Source: JBFWVD01 sp050246915
Lineage (GTDB): Bacteria > Actinomycetota > Acidimicrobiia > Acidimicrobiales > Ilumatobacteraceae
Assembly: GCA_050246915.1 (NCBI GenBank)
Contig: JBFWVD010000012.1
Location: forward strand, 25,686 to 89,685
Direction: 5' to 3'
DNA length: 64,000 nucleotides
The translations under genes and the position numbers were made by a program. Within the stretch, counting starts at the first letter, position 1, and every line of letters starts with the position of its first letter. The notes below the pieces were generated by a model. The model was not told where the DNA came from, did not search any database, and saw only the letters and a program-made list of their open reading frames with translations. Positions 7,902-16,541 of this stretch are shown piece after piece.

Positions 7902-10900
7902 GTGGCCGAAGGCAGTGCAAGGCTTCCGAAGTACGTGCAGCGCGTCGTCGACATGACCGCCACCGACCCCCAGCTCCAGCAACTCGAGTCCGATGAGCGA
8001 CTGTTCGAGCTGGCCGCCGAGCCGGGCTTGGAGTTGGCCGACATCATCGACATCCACCTCGGCGGATATGGCGATCGCCCGGCCCTCGGTGAGCGGGACT
8101 ACGACGTGGTCCGCGACCCGAGCACCGGGCGACACGTGCGTCAGTTCAAACCCTCGTTCTCCACCATCAGCTTCGGCGAGCTGCATCGTCGAGTCCGTGC
8201 CGTGGCCGCCGCGTGGCAGAACCATCCAATCCATCATCTCGGCGCCGGCGAGTTCATCTGCGAGCTCGGATTCGCGGGCGCGGACTACTTCACCATCGAC
8301 ACCGCAGTGGCCTACGTCCGAGCCATTGGGGTGCCGCTGCAGACCACGTTGGCGGGCGCCGATCTCGACGGCATCTTCACCGACACCGCCCCGGTTGCCG
8401 TCGCCACGACCATCGCCGACCTCCCGGTCGCGGTGAAGTACACCATCAGCCACGACACGATCCGCAGCATCATCGTGTTCGACTACGACGAGCGGCTCGA
8501 TGACGACCGAGAGACGCTCGCCGCGGCACGCACGCGGCTCGCCGCATCTCGATCAGCGGCCGAGCTCATCGATGTCGAAGATCTGATCGCGTTCGGTTCT
8601 CAGCACACCTACGTTCGTCCACCGAGCCGTCCCAACGCCGACGACGAGATGACCTTGCTCATCCACTCCTCGGGGAGCACGGGAACACCGAAGGGCACCA
8701 TCTACGTCGAGCGCACGGCTCGCAACATGTGGCGGGTCCGACCGAAGAAGCTCATCCCCACCATCCGGCTCTGCTTCGCACCGCTCAACCACTTGCTCGG
8801 GCGCAGTCAGGTGCAAACGACGTTGACCCGCGGCGGGACCGCCTACTTCACGGCCATGTCGGACATGTCGACGCTGTTCGAGGACTTCCGACTGGTGCGG
8901 CCCACCGAGGTCCCGGTGTTCCCCCGCGTGCTCGAGATGGTGCATCGTGCGTTCCTGGGCGAAGTGACCCAACGCATGTCGAGCGGTGTCGACGAGGAGA
9001 CGGCACGCCAGCAGGTCATGGCCGAGATGCGCGGCCACTTCCTCGGCGATCGGATCGTGATGTTCCAAGCGGGCAGCGCACCGACCACACCGGAGCTGGC
9101 TGACTTCATCCGGGAGTGCCTCGACGTCACGTTCGTGGACGGCTACGGCAACACCGAATCGGGCGGGGGCGGGCTCATCTTCCGCAACCGCATCAACTGG
9201 GACGAAGTCATCGAGTACAAGCTGCGCGACGTTCCCGAGCTCGGCTACTACACGACGGACAAGCCGTACCCCCGCGGCGAGTTCGTCGTGAAGGCGAAGC
9301 ACAACTCGCCGGGCTACTTCAAGAAGCCGGAAGCAACCGCCAAACTCTTCGATGAGGACGGGTTCTTGTGCACCGGGGACATCCTCGAGCTGCGCGGACC
9401 CGACGAGCTGTACTACATCGACCGGCGCAACGACGTGCTCAAGTTGGCGCAAGGTGAGTACGTCACGTGCGGCTTGGTCGGCACCCGCTTCGAGGCCAAC
9501 AGCGAGTTGATCCAACAGATCTATGTGTACGGCAACTCAGCCCGCTCATATCTCGTGGCTGTCGTGGTGCCGAACCTCGACGTCGCTCGCAAGATGCTCG
9601 ACGCGGAGCCCACCATCGAATCGGTCCGTCCCCTGATCCGCGCCGAGCTGAAGTCTGTCGGTGACACGGAGAAGATGCGGTCCTTCGAGATCCCGCGTGA
9701 TTTCATCGTCGAGTTCGAACCGTTCACCCACGAGAACGGGCTGCTCTCGAGCGTGCACAAGCGCATGCGACCGAACCTCCAACGTCGCTACGGCGAAGCG
9801 CTGGAGGCGCTGTATGTCGAGTTGGAACGCCGGCAGGAGAGCGAACTGCTCGCCCTCCATCGCGACGACAGCGGTCTCAGCGTGGAGGACAAGGTGCGCA
9901 AAGCACTCGAGTCGACACTCGGCCTCGAAGCCAGCGACACCCTCGGCACCTACAGCTTCGCCGAACTCGGCGGCGACTCGCTCGGCGCTGCGGCGTTCGC
10001 CGGTTTGCTGTCGAGCATCTTCCATGTGACCGTGCCGGTGTCGAGCATCCTCAGCCCCGCCGGCAACGTGCCCAAGTGGGCCGAGACCATCGAGATGCTT
10101 CGCTCGGGCAAGTCCCGTCCCACGTTCGCCAGCGTGCACGGATCAGGTGCGCGTGTGCTGCATGTGACCGACCTCGACGTCACCCGGTTCATCGATCGGG
10201 GCCGAGCTGAGTACGCCACGCAAACCCCGGCACCCGACATCACCCGAACCGTCCTGATCACCGGCTCCACCGGCTTCCTCGGGCGGTTCCTGTTGCTGGA
10301 GTGGCTCGATCGTGTCGCCGCCGTCGACGGCAAGGTGATCGCGCTGGTTCGTGCAGCGTCTGCCGACTCGGCGCTCGACCGGTTGCGAGCGGCGTTCGAT
10401 ACCGACCCGACGTTGCGCGCCCGATTCGACGACCTCTCCCACGGACACCTGGAGGTGCTCGCCGGCGACGTGGTCGACCCGATGTTCGGTCTCAGCTCCG
10501 TCGAGTACGAGCGCCTTGCCACGGAGGTCGATCGCATCGTGCACCCTGCTGCACTGGTGAACCATGTCCTCGACTACGAGTTCCTGTTCGAACCCAACGT
10601 GGCCGGCACCGCGGAGCTCATCGGCCTCGCGCTGCATCATCGGATGAAGCACTTCGATTTCGTCTCGTCCATCGCCGCAACGCGCTTCGTCGACCGATCA
10701 CACGGCTGGGGCGAGGACGCTCCACTGTTGGGAACAGTGAGACTGAGCAACGACTACGGCTCGGGCTACGGCGCATCGAAATGGGCGGGAGAGGCGCTCC
10801 TGCACAGCGCCCATTCGCAATTCGGGTTGACATCCACGATCTTCCGCGGCGACATGATGCTGCCCCACAGCACCTACGTCGGGCAGATCAACGTGCCCGA

Positions 10901-11432
10901 CATCTTCGCCCGGCTGTTGTTCAGCCTGGTCATCACGGGCCTTGCACCGGCGAGCTTCTACGAGCCGGGACCCGATGGTGGACGAGCCCGCGCCCACTAC
11001 GACGGCGTCCCGGTCGACTTCGTGGCTACGGCCATCGCCGGTATCGGACTGTTGCCCCGTTGCGGTGTGGACACCTTCAACATGGTGAACAACCACGACG
11101 ACGGCGTGTCGATGGACAGCTTCGTCGAGTGGGTCGAGTCCGCTGGCTACCCGATCGATCGCGTGGCCGATCACGCCGATTGGGTCCGCCGATTCGAGAC
11201 CGTGTTGCAGGCGCTACCAGAAGACCTTCGCGGCGCGTCGTCGTACATGGTCATGGACTCGATGCGCGCCCTCTACCGCGCCAACCCATCGACGCCGGGC
11301 AACATGCAGTTCCTAGAAGGCCTGCGGCAGTTGCCGCAGCCATTGGAGCTACCGCATCTCACCGAGGCCATCATCCACAAGAGCCTCGCCGACCTGCGCC
11401 ACCACGGATTGCTCGCCGCGTCGCCAGTGTGA
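7902..11432 (+). CDS. car: Carboxylic acid reductase (A-PCP-reductase)
   Basis: The 1176-residue enzyme reduces free carboxylic acids to aldehydes with ATP and NADPH. The N-terminal adenylation domain has LLIHSSGSTGTPKG near residue 252 and a GYGNTESGG motif. The carrier domain has ELGGDSLGAAAF with the phosphopantetheine Ser at about 693. The C-terminal thioester reductase has VLITGSTGFLGRF near 784 and a YGASK catalytic Tyr/Lys near 955. The length matches mycobacterial and nocardial CARs. GTG at 7902 follows GAGGGGGA; the much longer open frame upstream reads through the tRNA and is not coding. A separate phosphopantetheinyl transferase is needed and is not in this window. Likely role: fatty or aromatic acid to aldehyde, feeding alcohols or wax-type lipids. 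Confidence 0.93.
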   Translation: MAEGSARLPKYVQRVVDMTATDPQLQQLESDERLFELAAEPGLELADIIDIHLGGYGDRPALGERDYDVVRDPSTGRHVRQFKPSFSTISFGELHRRVRAVAAAWQNHPIHHLGAGEFICELGFAGADYFTIDTAVAYVRAIGVPLQTTLAGADLDGIFTDTAPVAVATTIADLPVAVKYTISHDTIRSIIVFDYDERLDDDRETLAAARTRLAASRSAAELIDVEDLIAFGSQHTYVRPPSRPNADDEMTLLIHSSGSTGTPKGTIYVERTARNMWRVRPKKLIPTIRLCFAPLNHLLGRSQVQTTLTRGGTAYFTAMSDMSTLFEDFRLVRPTEVPVFPRVLEMVHRAFLGEVTQRMSSGVDEETARQQVMAEMRGHFLGDRIVMFQAGSAPTTPELADFIRECLDVTFVDGYGNTESGGGGLIFRNRINWDEVIEYKLRDVPELGYYTTDKPYPRGEFVVKAKHNSPGYFKKPEATAKLFDEDGFLCTGDILELRGPDELYYIDRRNDVLKLAQGEYVTCGLVGTRFEANSELIQQIYVYGNSARSYLVAVVVPNLDVARKMLDAEPTIESVRPLIRAELKSVGDTEKMRSFEIPRDFIVEFEPFTHENGLLSSVHKRMRPNLQRRYGEALEALYVELERRQESELLALHRDDSGLSVEDKVRKALESTLGLEASDTLGTYSFAELGGDSLGAAAFAGLLSSIFHVTVPVSSILSPAGNVPKWAETIEMLRSGKSRPTFASVHGSGARVLHVTDLDVTRFIDRGRAEYATQTPAPDITRTVLITGSTGFLGRFLLLEWLDRVAAVDGKVIALVRAASADSALDRLRAAFDTDPTLRARFDDLSHGHLEVLAGDVVDPMFGLSSVEYERLATEVDRIVHPAALVNHVLDYEFLFEPNVAGTAELIGLALHHRMKHFDFVSSIAATRFVDRSHGWGEDAPLLGTVRLSNDYGSGYGASKWAGEALLHSAHSQFGLTSTIFRGDMMLPHSTYVGQINVPDIFARLLFSLVITGLAPASFYEPGPDGGRARAHYDGVPVDFVATAIAGIGLLPRCGVDTFNMVNNHDDGVSMDSFVEWVESAGYPIDRVADHADWVRRFETVLQALPEDLRGASSYMVMDSMRALYRANPSTPGNMQFLEGLRQLPQPLELPHLTEAIIHKSLADLRHHGLLAASPV

Positions 11433-11611
11433 CCATGGACGGCGGTCCGCCTCGTCCGCTCGAGCGAGCCACGGCTTTCGGCAGGTTTCGGCCACGCCTT
11501 GAGCCATTTCCGACCATTTCACATTGCAAAACGACTACCAAGAACCCCATAAATATGACGAACCAGTGACGGGCTGCTTCATGCCAGGCGCGCCAGCACC
11601 GATAGGCAAGC

Positions 11612-13513
11612 ATGATGCGCAAGCCACTGACGCTCACACTCGTGGCCCTACTCGCACTTGCGGGAACGGTCACCTACAGCAACCGTCACGAGGCCACGGC
11701 TTCTGGACCGACGACGAAACTGGTGCTCGACGTACCGGTTGAAGGGGGTTCATGGCGCGTTCGCGCTGATGGCTCGGTCTCGGCACCCGATGGCGTGTTC
11801 AAGCCTGCAAACGGCAGGGTCCCCAGGGGCGCAACCTTGGTTGACGCGGTGGCGACACCGTCGAAGCACGGCTACTGGGGCATCACCACAAAGGGTTCCA
11901 TCGTCCGTGGCGGTGATGCTGCCGCCCTTCCCCGAGTCGGGAAATGGCGAACTCGCGGAAGGGCTGCGGCCATCGCCGCACTTCCCGATGGCACCGGGCT
12001 CTACGTCGTCGGAGCGAACGGAACGGTGTCCACGTACGGAACCGCACCACGCATCCCCGGCATCCTCTACACCTCCACTCGCATCGTCGACGCCGCCGTG
12101 AGTCCCACCGGCAACGGACTGTGGATGGCCACCATCGATGGAGAGGTCTACGCCATCGGCGATGCTGCCAACCTCGGCGGCATCGGCGTGGCGCCGAACT
12201 CGCCGATCACCGCGATGACACCAACCGCATCGGGGCAGGGCTACTGGCTCGTCAGCGCCGACGGTGGCGTATTCGCCGTCGGCGATGCGTTCTTCCGAGG
12301 CAGTCTGGTCGGCATCGATTCCGGCGAGGACGTGGTCGGTCTACAGATCGATCGAGATGGATACCTGTTGCTCGGAGCATTCGACCGCGTCGACGCGTTC
12401 GGCAACGGCGCCCCGATGCCTGACCCTGTCGCGTCAGCGGCGGCCAGGACACCACGCACCACGACCACAACACGCCCGGCGACGACGACCACCAAGCCGG
12501 GCGTGACGACCACGACGAGGCCACCTGCGACGACGACCACGCAGCCGGCCACCACGACAACAAGGCCCACCACGACCACCACACAACCACCGGTCTCGAC
12601 CGGCGGCTCGTGGTTCGCCGGAACCCCGTGGTTGTACGGCGCAGTTCCATCCGGTGCTCGACTCGATCCGATGAGCTCGACCCTCGCCGCAGCGCTCGCT
12701 GCACCGGGGACGATCCGCACCGTGAACGTCACCTCCTATGGCGTCCCGGTGTACGAGGCCACCGCCTCGACGCCGCGCTATCAGGTCACCATTCGCAACG
12801 GCGGCACGAACGCTTGGGGTGTGAACGACCTCATGAACGAGATGGTGCCGATCCCCGACAACGCAGTGGCCGCACCCGGCTATGACGGGAAGATGGTCAT
12901 CATCGATCGGGCCAACAACAAGGTCTACGACCTGTGGACCGTGCAACGCAGCGGCAGCGGATGGTCGGCCGGATGGGGTGGCGTCTACCCACTCAACGGC
13001 GACGGCACGAGCCACAACCCGAGCTATCAGAACGGTGTCGCGTGGCCGAACCCGGTGTCGCGTGGCACCGGCTCGGGCATCTCGTCACTGTCGGGCATCA
13101 TCACCACCAGCGAGATCGCCGCCGGTCAGATCAATCACGCGTTGGTCTTCGCCACCGACATCGCCTGTGGCCCGGCGCAGAGCGGTCCGTTCCGTTACCC
13201 GGCCACCACCACGGACGGCTACAACGGCGGCAACTGCGTACCGGAGGGCACCCGCGTGCAGATCGATCCGTCGATCGATCTCGCGGCCATCCCCGGCATC
13301 TCGAAGGCGGAGCTCGCCGTCGGTCGAGCGATGCAGACCTACGGCGCCTATCTCATCGACAACGGCGGGTCCCGCATGGGATTCATCGCTCAGATGCCCA
13401 CGGCATCGTCGGGGAACCCCTACCCGGCTGCCGGGTTCGGTGGGGACTACAACTCGCTCAACCTGCTGCCGTGGCAGAGCCTCCGGGTCCTTGCCTCTTG
13501 GAACGGCCAGTAG
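11612..13513 (+). CDS. Secreted protein: propeller-type repeats, Thr-rich linker, uncharacterised C-terminal domain
   Basis: The 633-residue protein has a Sec signal peptide (MMRKPLTLTLVALLALAG). Five repeats of about 40 residues follow, built around GYWGITTKGSI, GLYVVGANGTV, GLWMATIDGEV, GYWLVSADGGVFAVGDA and GYLLLGAFDRV, near residues 88, 130, 169, 210 and 250. This spacing resembles beta-propeller blades and is frequent in acidimicrobial exported proteins. Residues of about 282-330 are a Thr/Pro-rich linker (TTTTRPATTTTKPG-type). A C-terminal domain of about 300 residues (VTSYGVPVYEA, GKMVIIDRANNKVYDLW, WGGVYPLNGDG, INHALVFATDIACG) also looks extracellular; I do not recognise its fold with confidence, and a beta-rich binding or hydrolase domain is possible. 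It overlaps the convergent ATPase gene by 56 bp. Confidence 0.85.
   Translation: MMRKPLTLTLVALLALAGTVTYSNRHEATASGPTTKLVLDVPVEGGSWRVRADGSVSAPDGVFKPANGRVPRGATLVDAVATPSKHGYWGITTKGSIVRGGDAAALPRVGKWRTRGRAAAIAALPDGTGLYVVGANGTVSTYGTAPRIPGILYTSTRIVDAAVSPTGNGLWMATIDGEVYAIGDAANLGGIGVAPNSPITAMTPTASGQGYWLVSADGGVFAVGDAFFRGSLVGIDSGEDVVGLQIDRDGYLLLGAFDRVDAFGNGAPMPDPVASAAARTPRTTTTTRPATTTTKPGVTTTTRPPATTTTQPATTTTRPTTTTTQPPVSTGGSWFAGTPWLYGAVPSGARLDPMSSTLAAALAAPGTIRTVNVTSYGVPVYEATASTPRYQVTIRNGGTNAWGVNDLMNEMVPIPDNAVAAPGYDGKMVIIDRANNKVYDLWTVQRSGSGWSAGWGGVYPLNGDGTSHNPSYQNGVAWPNPVSRGTGSGISSLSGIITTSEIAAGQINHALVFATDIACGPAQSGPFRYPATTTDGYNGGNCVPEGTRVQIDPSIDLAAIPGISKAELAVGRAMQTYGAYLIDNGGSRMGFIAQMPTASSGNPYPAAGFGGDYNSLNLLPWQSLRVLASWNGQ
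12456..12600 (+). repeat. Low-complexity ACN-rich repeat encoding a Thr/Pro linker
   Basis: Imperfect tandem ACC/ACG/CGG codon runs inside the secreted propeller gene encode TTTT-RP/KP/QP units. It is a coding low-complexity tract separating two domains, not a CRISPR or intergenic array, and could vary in length by slippage or recombination. Confidence 0.7.
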
Positions 13514-14768
13514 GCGTCGTCCACATCGCGCTGAGGGGAAGCGCCACGATCCGATCGTCGAGCTCAGCGATGGCTTGACCGGCGTGCAGGACTACGCCAC
13601 CGGCGAAGCTCTTCCCCATCTCATCGCGTAGCCACATCAGATGACGGGCATCCTCGCGACCTGGCGCGGTACCGGCTTTGAACTCGATGCCGAACACTCG
13701 ACCGCGGCCGAGATCGACGACGACATCAACCTCGTGACGCCCCCCTTCGACACGAAGATGATGCATCGGCGTCCGCGGTGATGCAATTGCCAGCTCTGCT
13801 CGCAGTTGCATCACCGCAAACGCATCGAACCATCGACCACGCAGATCGCCGTCATGGATCACGTCATGCTCGGCAACGCCGGCCGCGGACGCCGCCAGGG
13901 CCGTATCGACGAGGTAGCGCTTCCCCGCTTTCGTCAATCGCTTCAATCGACTCGATGTCCACGCCGGAATCACATCGAGCACAGCGAGGTTGGTCAACGC
14001 CCGCTCGTACGCGGCCGCTGTCCTCGCGTTGATGCCGGCGTCGCGGATCAGCGAGGCGTCCGAGGGCTGACCGGCAAGATTCAGAGCGAGCGCCGCCACA
14101 TACCGACGCAATCGCTCCGGATCGCGCGGCACATCCACCGATTCGACGTCACGGCTCACCAGATCATCGAGGTAGCTGTTGAGCCACAGCTCACGTTGAC
14201 GCACCGTGCGGTCGGTGAACGCGAGGTTCGGGAAGGAGCCGCGCAGCGCGCGCTCGAGATAGTCGTCGATGGTGAGCTGTGGCAACCGAGCGGGAACCGC
14301 GTCGAGCCAATCTCGACCGAGTCGAGCGATGAGGCCGTCGGCCGCTATGTCTCCATGCAGTTCCCGCTCGGTCAGGGGATGCATGGCGATGCGAACCACA
14401 CGACCGGTGCCCGCCCACGTCGAGAGGTCGGTTGTGGCACGGATGCTGCCGGTGAGGATGAACTGGCCCGGGCTGCGATCACGATCCACGGCCCGCTTCA
14501 CCGCCGCCAGCACCTCGGGAACCTCTTGCCACTCATCGAGCAACAACGGACGATCGGCCCGTCCGAGCGCTGCATCCGGATCGGCCCGATACGTCGCGGC
14601 GACGTCCGGGACATCCAAGCGATCGACCTGCGCCACCGCGCGCGCCGCTGTCGTGGTCTTGCCGGTCGCCCGAGGCCCTACGACCATGACTGCTGCGAAC
14701 GAAGCCAGCGCGTCGGCCAACACCGGATCGACCAACCGCGGGCGGTAGGGGTGAGAGTTGTCCGGCAC
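13458..14768 (-). CDS. AAA ATPase with C-terminal DUF4143
   Basis: The 436-residue protein has Walker A VGPRATGKTTTA near residue 32, Walker B RPLLLDEWQEVPEV, and a sensor-like FILTGSIRATTD. The downstream helical region and the C-terminal nuclease-like DUF4143 module (HHLRVEGGRHEVDVVVDL, VFGIEFKAGTAPG) are typical. That C-terminal block contains the D-E-K pattern of PD-(D/E)XK folds (VDVVVD ... IEFKAG). The family is widespread, often solitary, and of unproven function. The first possible start is GTG 14768, with GGGAGG almost touching it; an in-frame TGA lies just upstream, inside a repeat. Three direct repeats sit in its promoter region. The 3' end overlaps the convergent secreted-protein gene by 56 bp. 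Confidence 0.88.
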   Translation of the reverse strand: MPDNSHPYRPRLVDPVLADALASFAAVMVVGPRATGKTTTAARAVAQVDRLDVPDVAATYRADPDAALGRADRPLLLDEWQEVPEVLAAVKRAVDRDRSPGQFILTGSIRATTDLSTWAGTGRVVRIAMHPLTERELHGDIAADGLIARLGRDWLDAVPARLPQLTIDDYLERALRGSFPNLAFTDRTVRQRELWLNSYLDDLVSRDVESVDVPRDPERLRRYVAALALNLAGQPSDASLIRDAGINARTAAAYERALTNLAVLDVIPAWTSSRLKRLTKAGKRYLVDTALAASAAGVAEHDVIHDGDLRGRWFDAFAVMQLRAELAIASPRTPMHHLRVEGGRHEVDVVVDLGRGRVFGIEFKAGTAPGREDARHLMWLRDEMGKSFAGGVVLHAGQAIAELDDRIVALPLSAMWTTPTGRSKRQGPGGSATAAG

Positions 14769-14777
14769 CCTCCCATG

Positions 14778-14835
14778 GTACCACGTTCATGCACCTCTCA
14801 GTACCATGTTCACACACACTTCGATACCACGTTCA
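14778..14835. repeat. Three 12-bp direct repeats (RTACCAYGTTCA) with exact 23-bp period
   Basis: The copies are at 14778-14789 (GTACCACGTTCA), 14801-14812 (GTACCATGTTCA) and 14824-14835 (ATACCACGTTCA). Core starts are exactly 23 bp apart while the intervening 11 bp differ, so the cores, not the spacers, are conserved. The array fills the 124-bp gap directly upstream of the DUF4143 ATPase (minus strand), where an operator would lie. About two helical turns separate the copies, which suits binding of a repressor or of the ATPase itself on one DNA face. This is inference from spacing alone. Confidence 0.8.
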
Positions 14836-14892
14836 CGCGGGCAAACGGCACCCCGGACGCGACGATGGGGCTCACAGCCGGACCCACGGCGT

Positions 14893-15558
14893 TCAACGCG
14901 CGAGCTTGTGCCTGAGCTCGACGAACACCTCGGTGCCGACGATGGCTTCGATCTCCGCGCCCAGCGAGTCGATCACCGACCGATCACCGACATACGCGTC
15001 GGTCCCTTCGGTGCAACACCACGCCATCGTCTCGCCGTCGGCGCCCCAGTCACGTCGTTCCCAACGACGCATGGTGGCCACCTCGCTCTCGCCAGGACCG
15101 GCCACCCGGTCAACCTTGATCGGCAGCTGCCAACACACCGACGGTTTCCAGTCCACAGGCGATTCACCGGCGTCGAGCGCGGCGAAGTGCAGAGCGCAAC
15201 CCGCCCCGCCGGCGAAGCCCGGCCGGTTGAGGAAGATGCAACCCCCATTGACGACACGCGTGTTGGTGTTACTCGCATCGCTGAAGATGCCACCACGGAC
15301 CGCCTCGATGTGATGTTGGAAGCGAGCTGGATCGAGCATTGCCGCCATCGCCGCGGTGAGGCGCGCCTCGTCCTCACCGTCCATCTCCGCGCCCATCGAA
15401 CAGCAACCCAGTGCCAGCTCCGGTGCCGGGTCGACCCCGATGCCCTTGCAGCCCTTGCCCCACACGCACGTCCAGTTCGATTCGAGGAATCGGCGATCGA
15501 ACCGCCACGTGGTGTCCCCGTCCCCGATCTCGACGATCTCCATGACCTCGTCGCTCAC
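14893..15558 (-). CDS. Cysteine-rich conserved actinobacterial protein
   Basis: The 221-residue soluble protein has ten or so Cys residues in a fixed pattern: WTCVWGKGCKGI, LGCCSMGAEM, GGCIFLNRPGFAGGAGCALH, VCWQLPIK and WCC. From memory, very similar proteins (with the CIFLNRPGF..GAGCALH and VCWQLP blocks) occur across Actinomycetota and have no assigned function; the Cys/His density suggests zinc or iron-sulfur binding. GTG at 15558 overlaps the phosphorylase stop by 4 bp (GTGA), so the two are translationally coupled. No membrane segment or signal peptide is present. Confidence 0.8.
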   Translation of the reverse strand: MSDEVMEIVEIGDGDTTWRFDRRFLESNWTCVWGKGCKGIGVDPAPELALGCCSMGAEMDGEDEARLTAAMAAMLDPARFQHHIEAVRGGIFSDASNTNTRVVNGGCIFLNRPGFAGGAGCALHFAALDAGESPVDWKPSVCWQLPIKVDRVAGPGESEVATMRRWERRDWGADGETMAWCCTEGTDAYVGDRSVIDSLGAEIEAIVGTEVFVELRHKLAR

Positions 15559-16313
15559 GCCACCAACGCATCCAGTGCGACGCGCACCGTCGCTTCGACC
15601 GCGGCTCGCACCGAGGATCGGTGGGGGTCATATCCGGACATCGTCGTGTCCTTGGCGGCCAACGGGTTCCCGTCGATCGTGAGGATGGCCGCCGCCTCGA
15701 CACCGTGCTGAGCCGCGATCACGAACAACGCGGCGCATTCCATCTCGACCGCCACCGTGCCCGCGCGCTGCCACAACTCCAGATCGCCGCCCAGCACGTC
15801 GAGTGGATAGAAGAGTGCACCGGTCAGCACCACACCTTCGTGCACGGTGAGCGCCGTCGCAGCAGCACCATCGGCCAGGAGCCCGGTGAGACGACGTGAG
15901 GCAACGGCGGGATACGAGAGCGGCACCAGTCGTTCGGTGAAGCCGTCGTCGCGCACCGCTGCCGAGGCCACCACCACGTGTCCATCTGTCACGTGGTCCT
16001 GCATGCCTCCCGCGGTGCCGGCCCGCACGATGGTTCGCACGCCGGCCCGGCACAACTCCTCGAAACAGATTCCGGCACCAGCCGCACCGACCCCGTGGGA
16101 CACGATGCCCACTGGCGACCCGCGGTGTTGGGCGCGATAGGACACGTATTCGCGATAACGCCCGATCTCCTCGGCTCCCTCGAGCAAGCCGGCGATCGCC
16201 GTGGCCCGATCGGGGTCGCCCACCACGAGCACTGCTGGTGGCAGGTCTTTGGGCCGAACTCGCAATATCGGCAGCCGAACGGCTGCGGGGTCGCTCATGT
16301 CCGATTCGCTCAC
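15555..16313 (-). CDS. Purine/uridine nucleoside phosphorylase family protein
   Basis: The 252-residue protein of the PNP/UDP phosphorylase (NP-I) family would split nucleosides to base and ribose-1-phosphate in salvage. Visible family motifs are VLVVGDPDRA near the N-terminus (phosphate-binding Gly/Arg), VSHGVGAAGAGICFEEL, VRAGTAGGMQ and VEMECAALFVIA (substrate ribose-contacting M-E). ILTIDGNPLA replaces the longer Asp-containing loop of classical PNPs, and the pattern favours uridine phosphorylase-like enzymes. GTG 16313 has AGAGG upstream; ATG 16298 is an alternative start. It is coupled to the downstream Cys-rich gene. Confidence 0.85.
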   Translation of the reverse strand: MSESDMSDPAAVRLPILRVRPKDLPPAVLVVGDPDRATAIAGLLEGAEEIGRYREYVSYRAQHRGSPVGIVSHGVGAAGAGICFEELCRAGVRTIVRAGTAGGMQDHVTDGHVVVASAAVRDDGFTERLVPLSYPAVASRRLTGLLADGAAATALTVHEGVVLTGALFYPLDVLGGDLELWQRAGTVAVEMECAALFVIAAQHGVEAAAILTIDGNPLAAKDTTMSGYDPHRSSVRAAVEATVRVALDALVA

Positions 16314-16541
16314 GGTCCGCGCACCTCTCGCTCATCCAACATCCCGGCCGGGTCAGCTCGGGACCTCGCGACGCTACGCCGACCGTCGTGGGTCGGAGCG
16401 CGCGATCAACTCGGTCGCATCGCGCGCATCGTTTGGGTCAAAGTGCTCGGTACGGGTTCAACAGGCGAAGTGCCATCGGGCGATGGCATCGACGATCTTC
16501 CAGATCGGTTCGCTGTTGAACCCGTCGTCGCGCCTTCGCTG

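Noticed and set aside
12241..12732. Minus-strand Val-rich ORF in the secreted-protein gene
   Set aside because: It is the reverse complement of the Thr/Pro linker and has no independent support.
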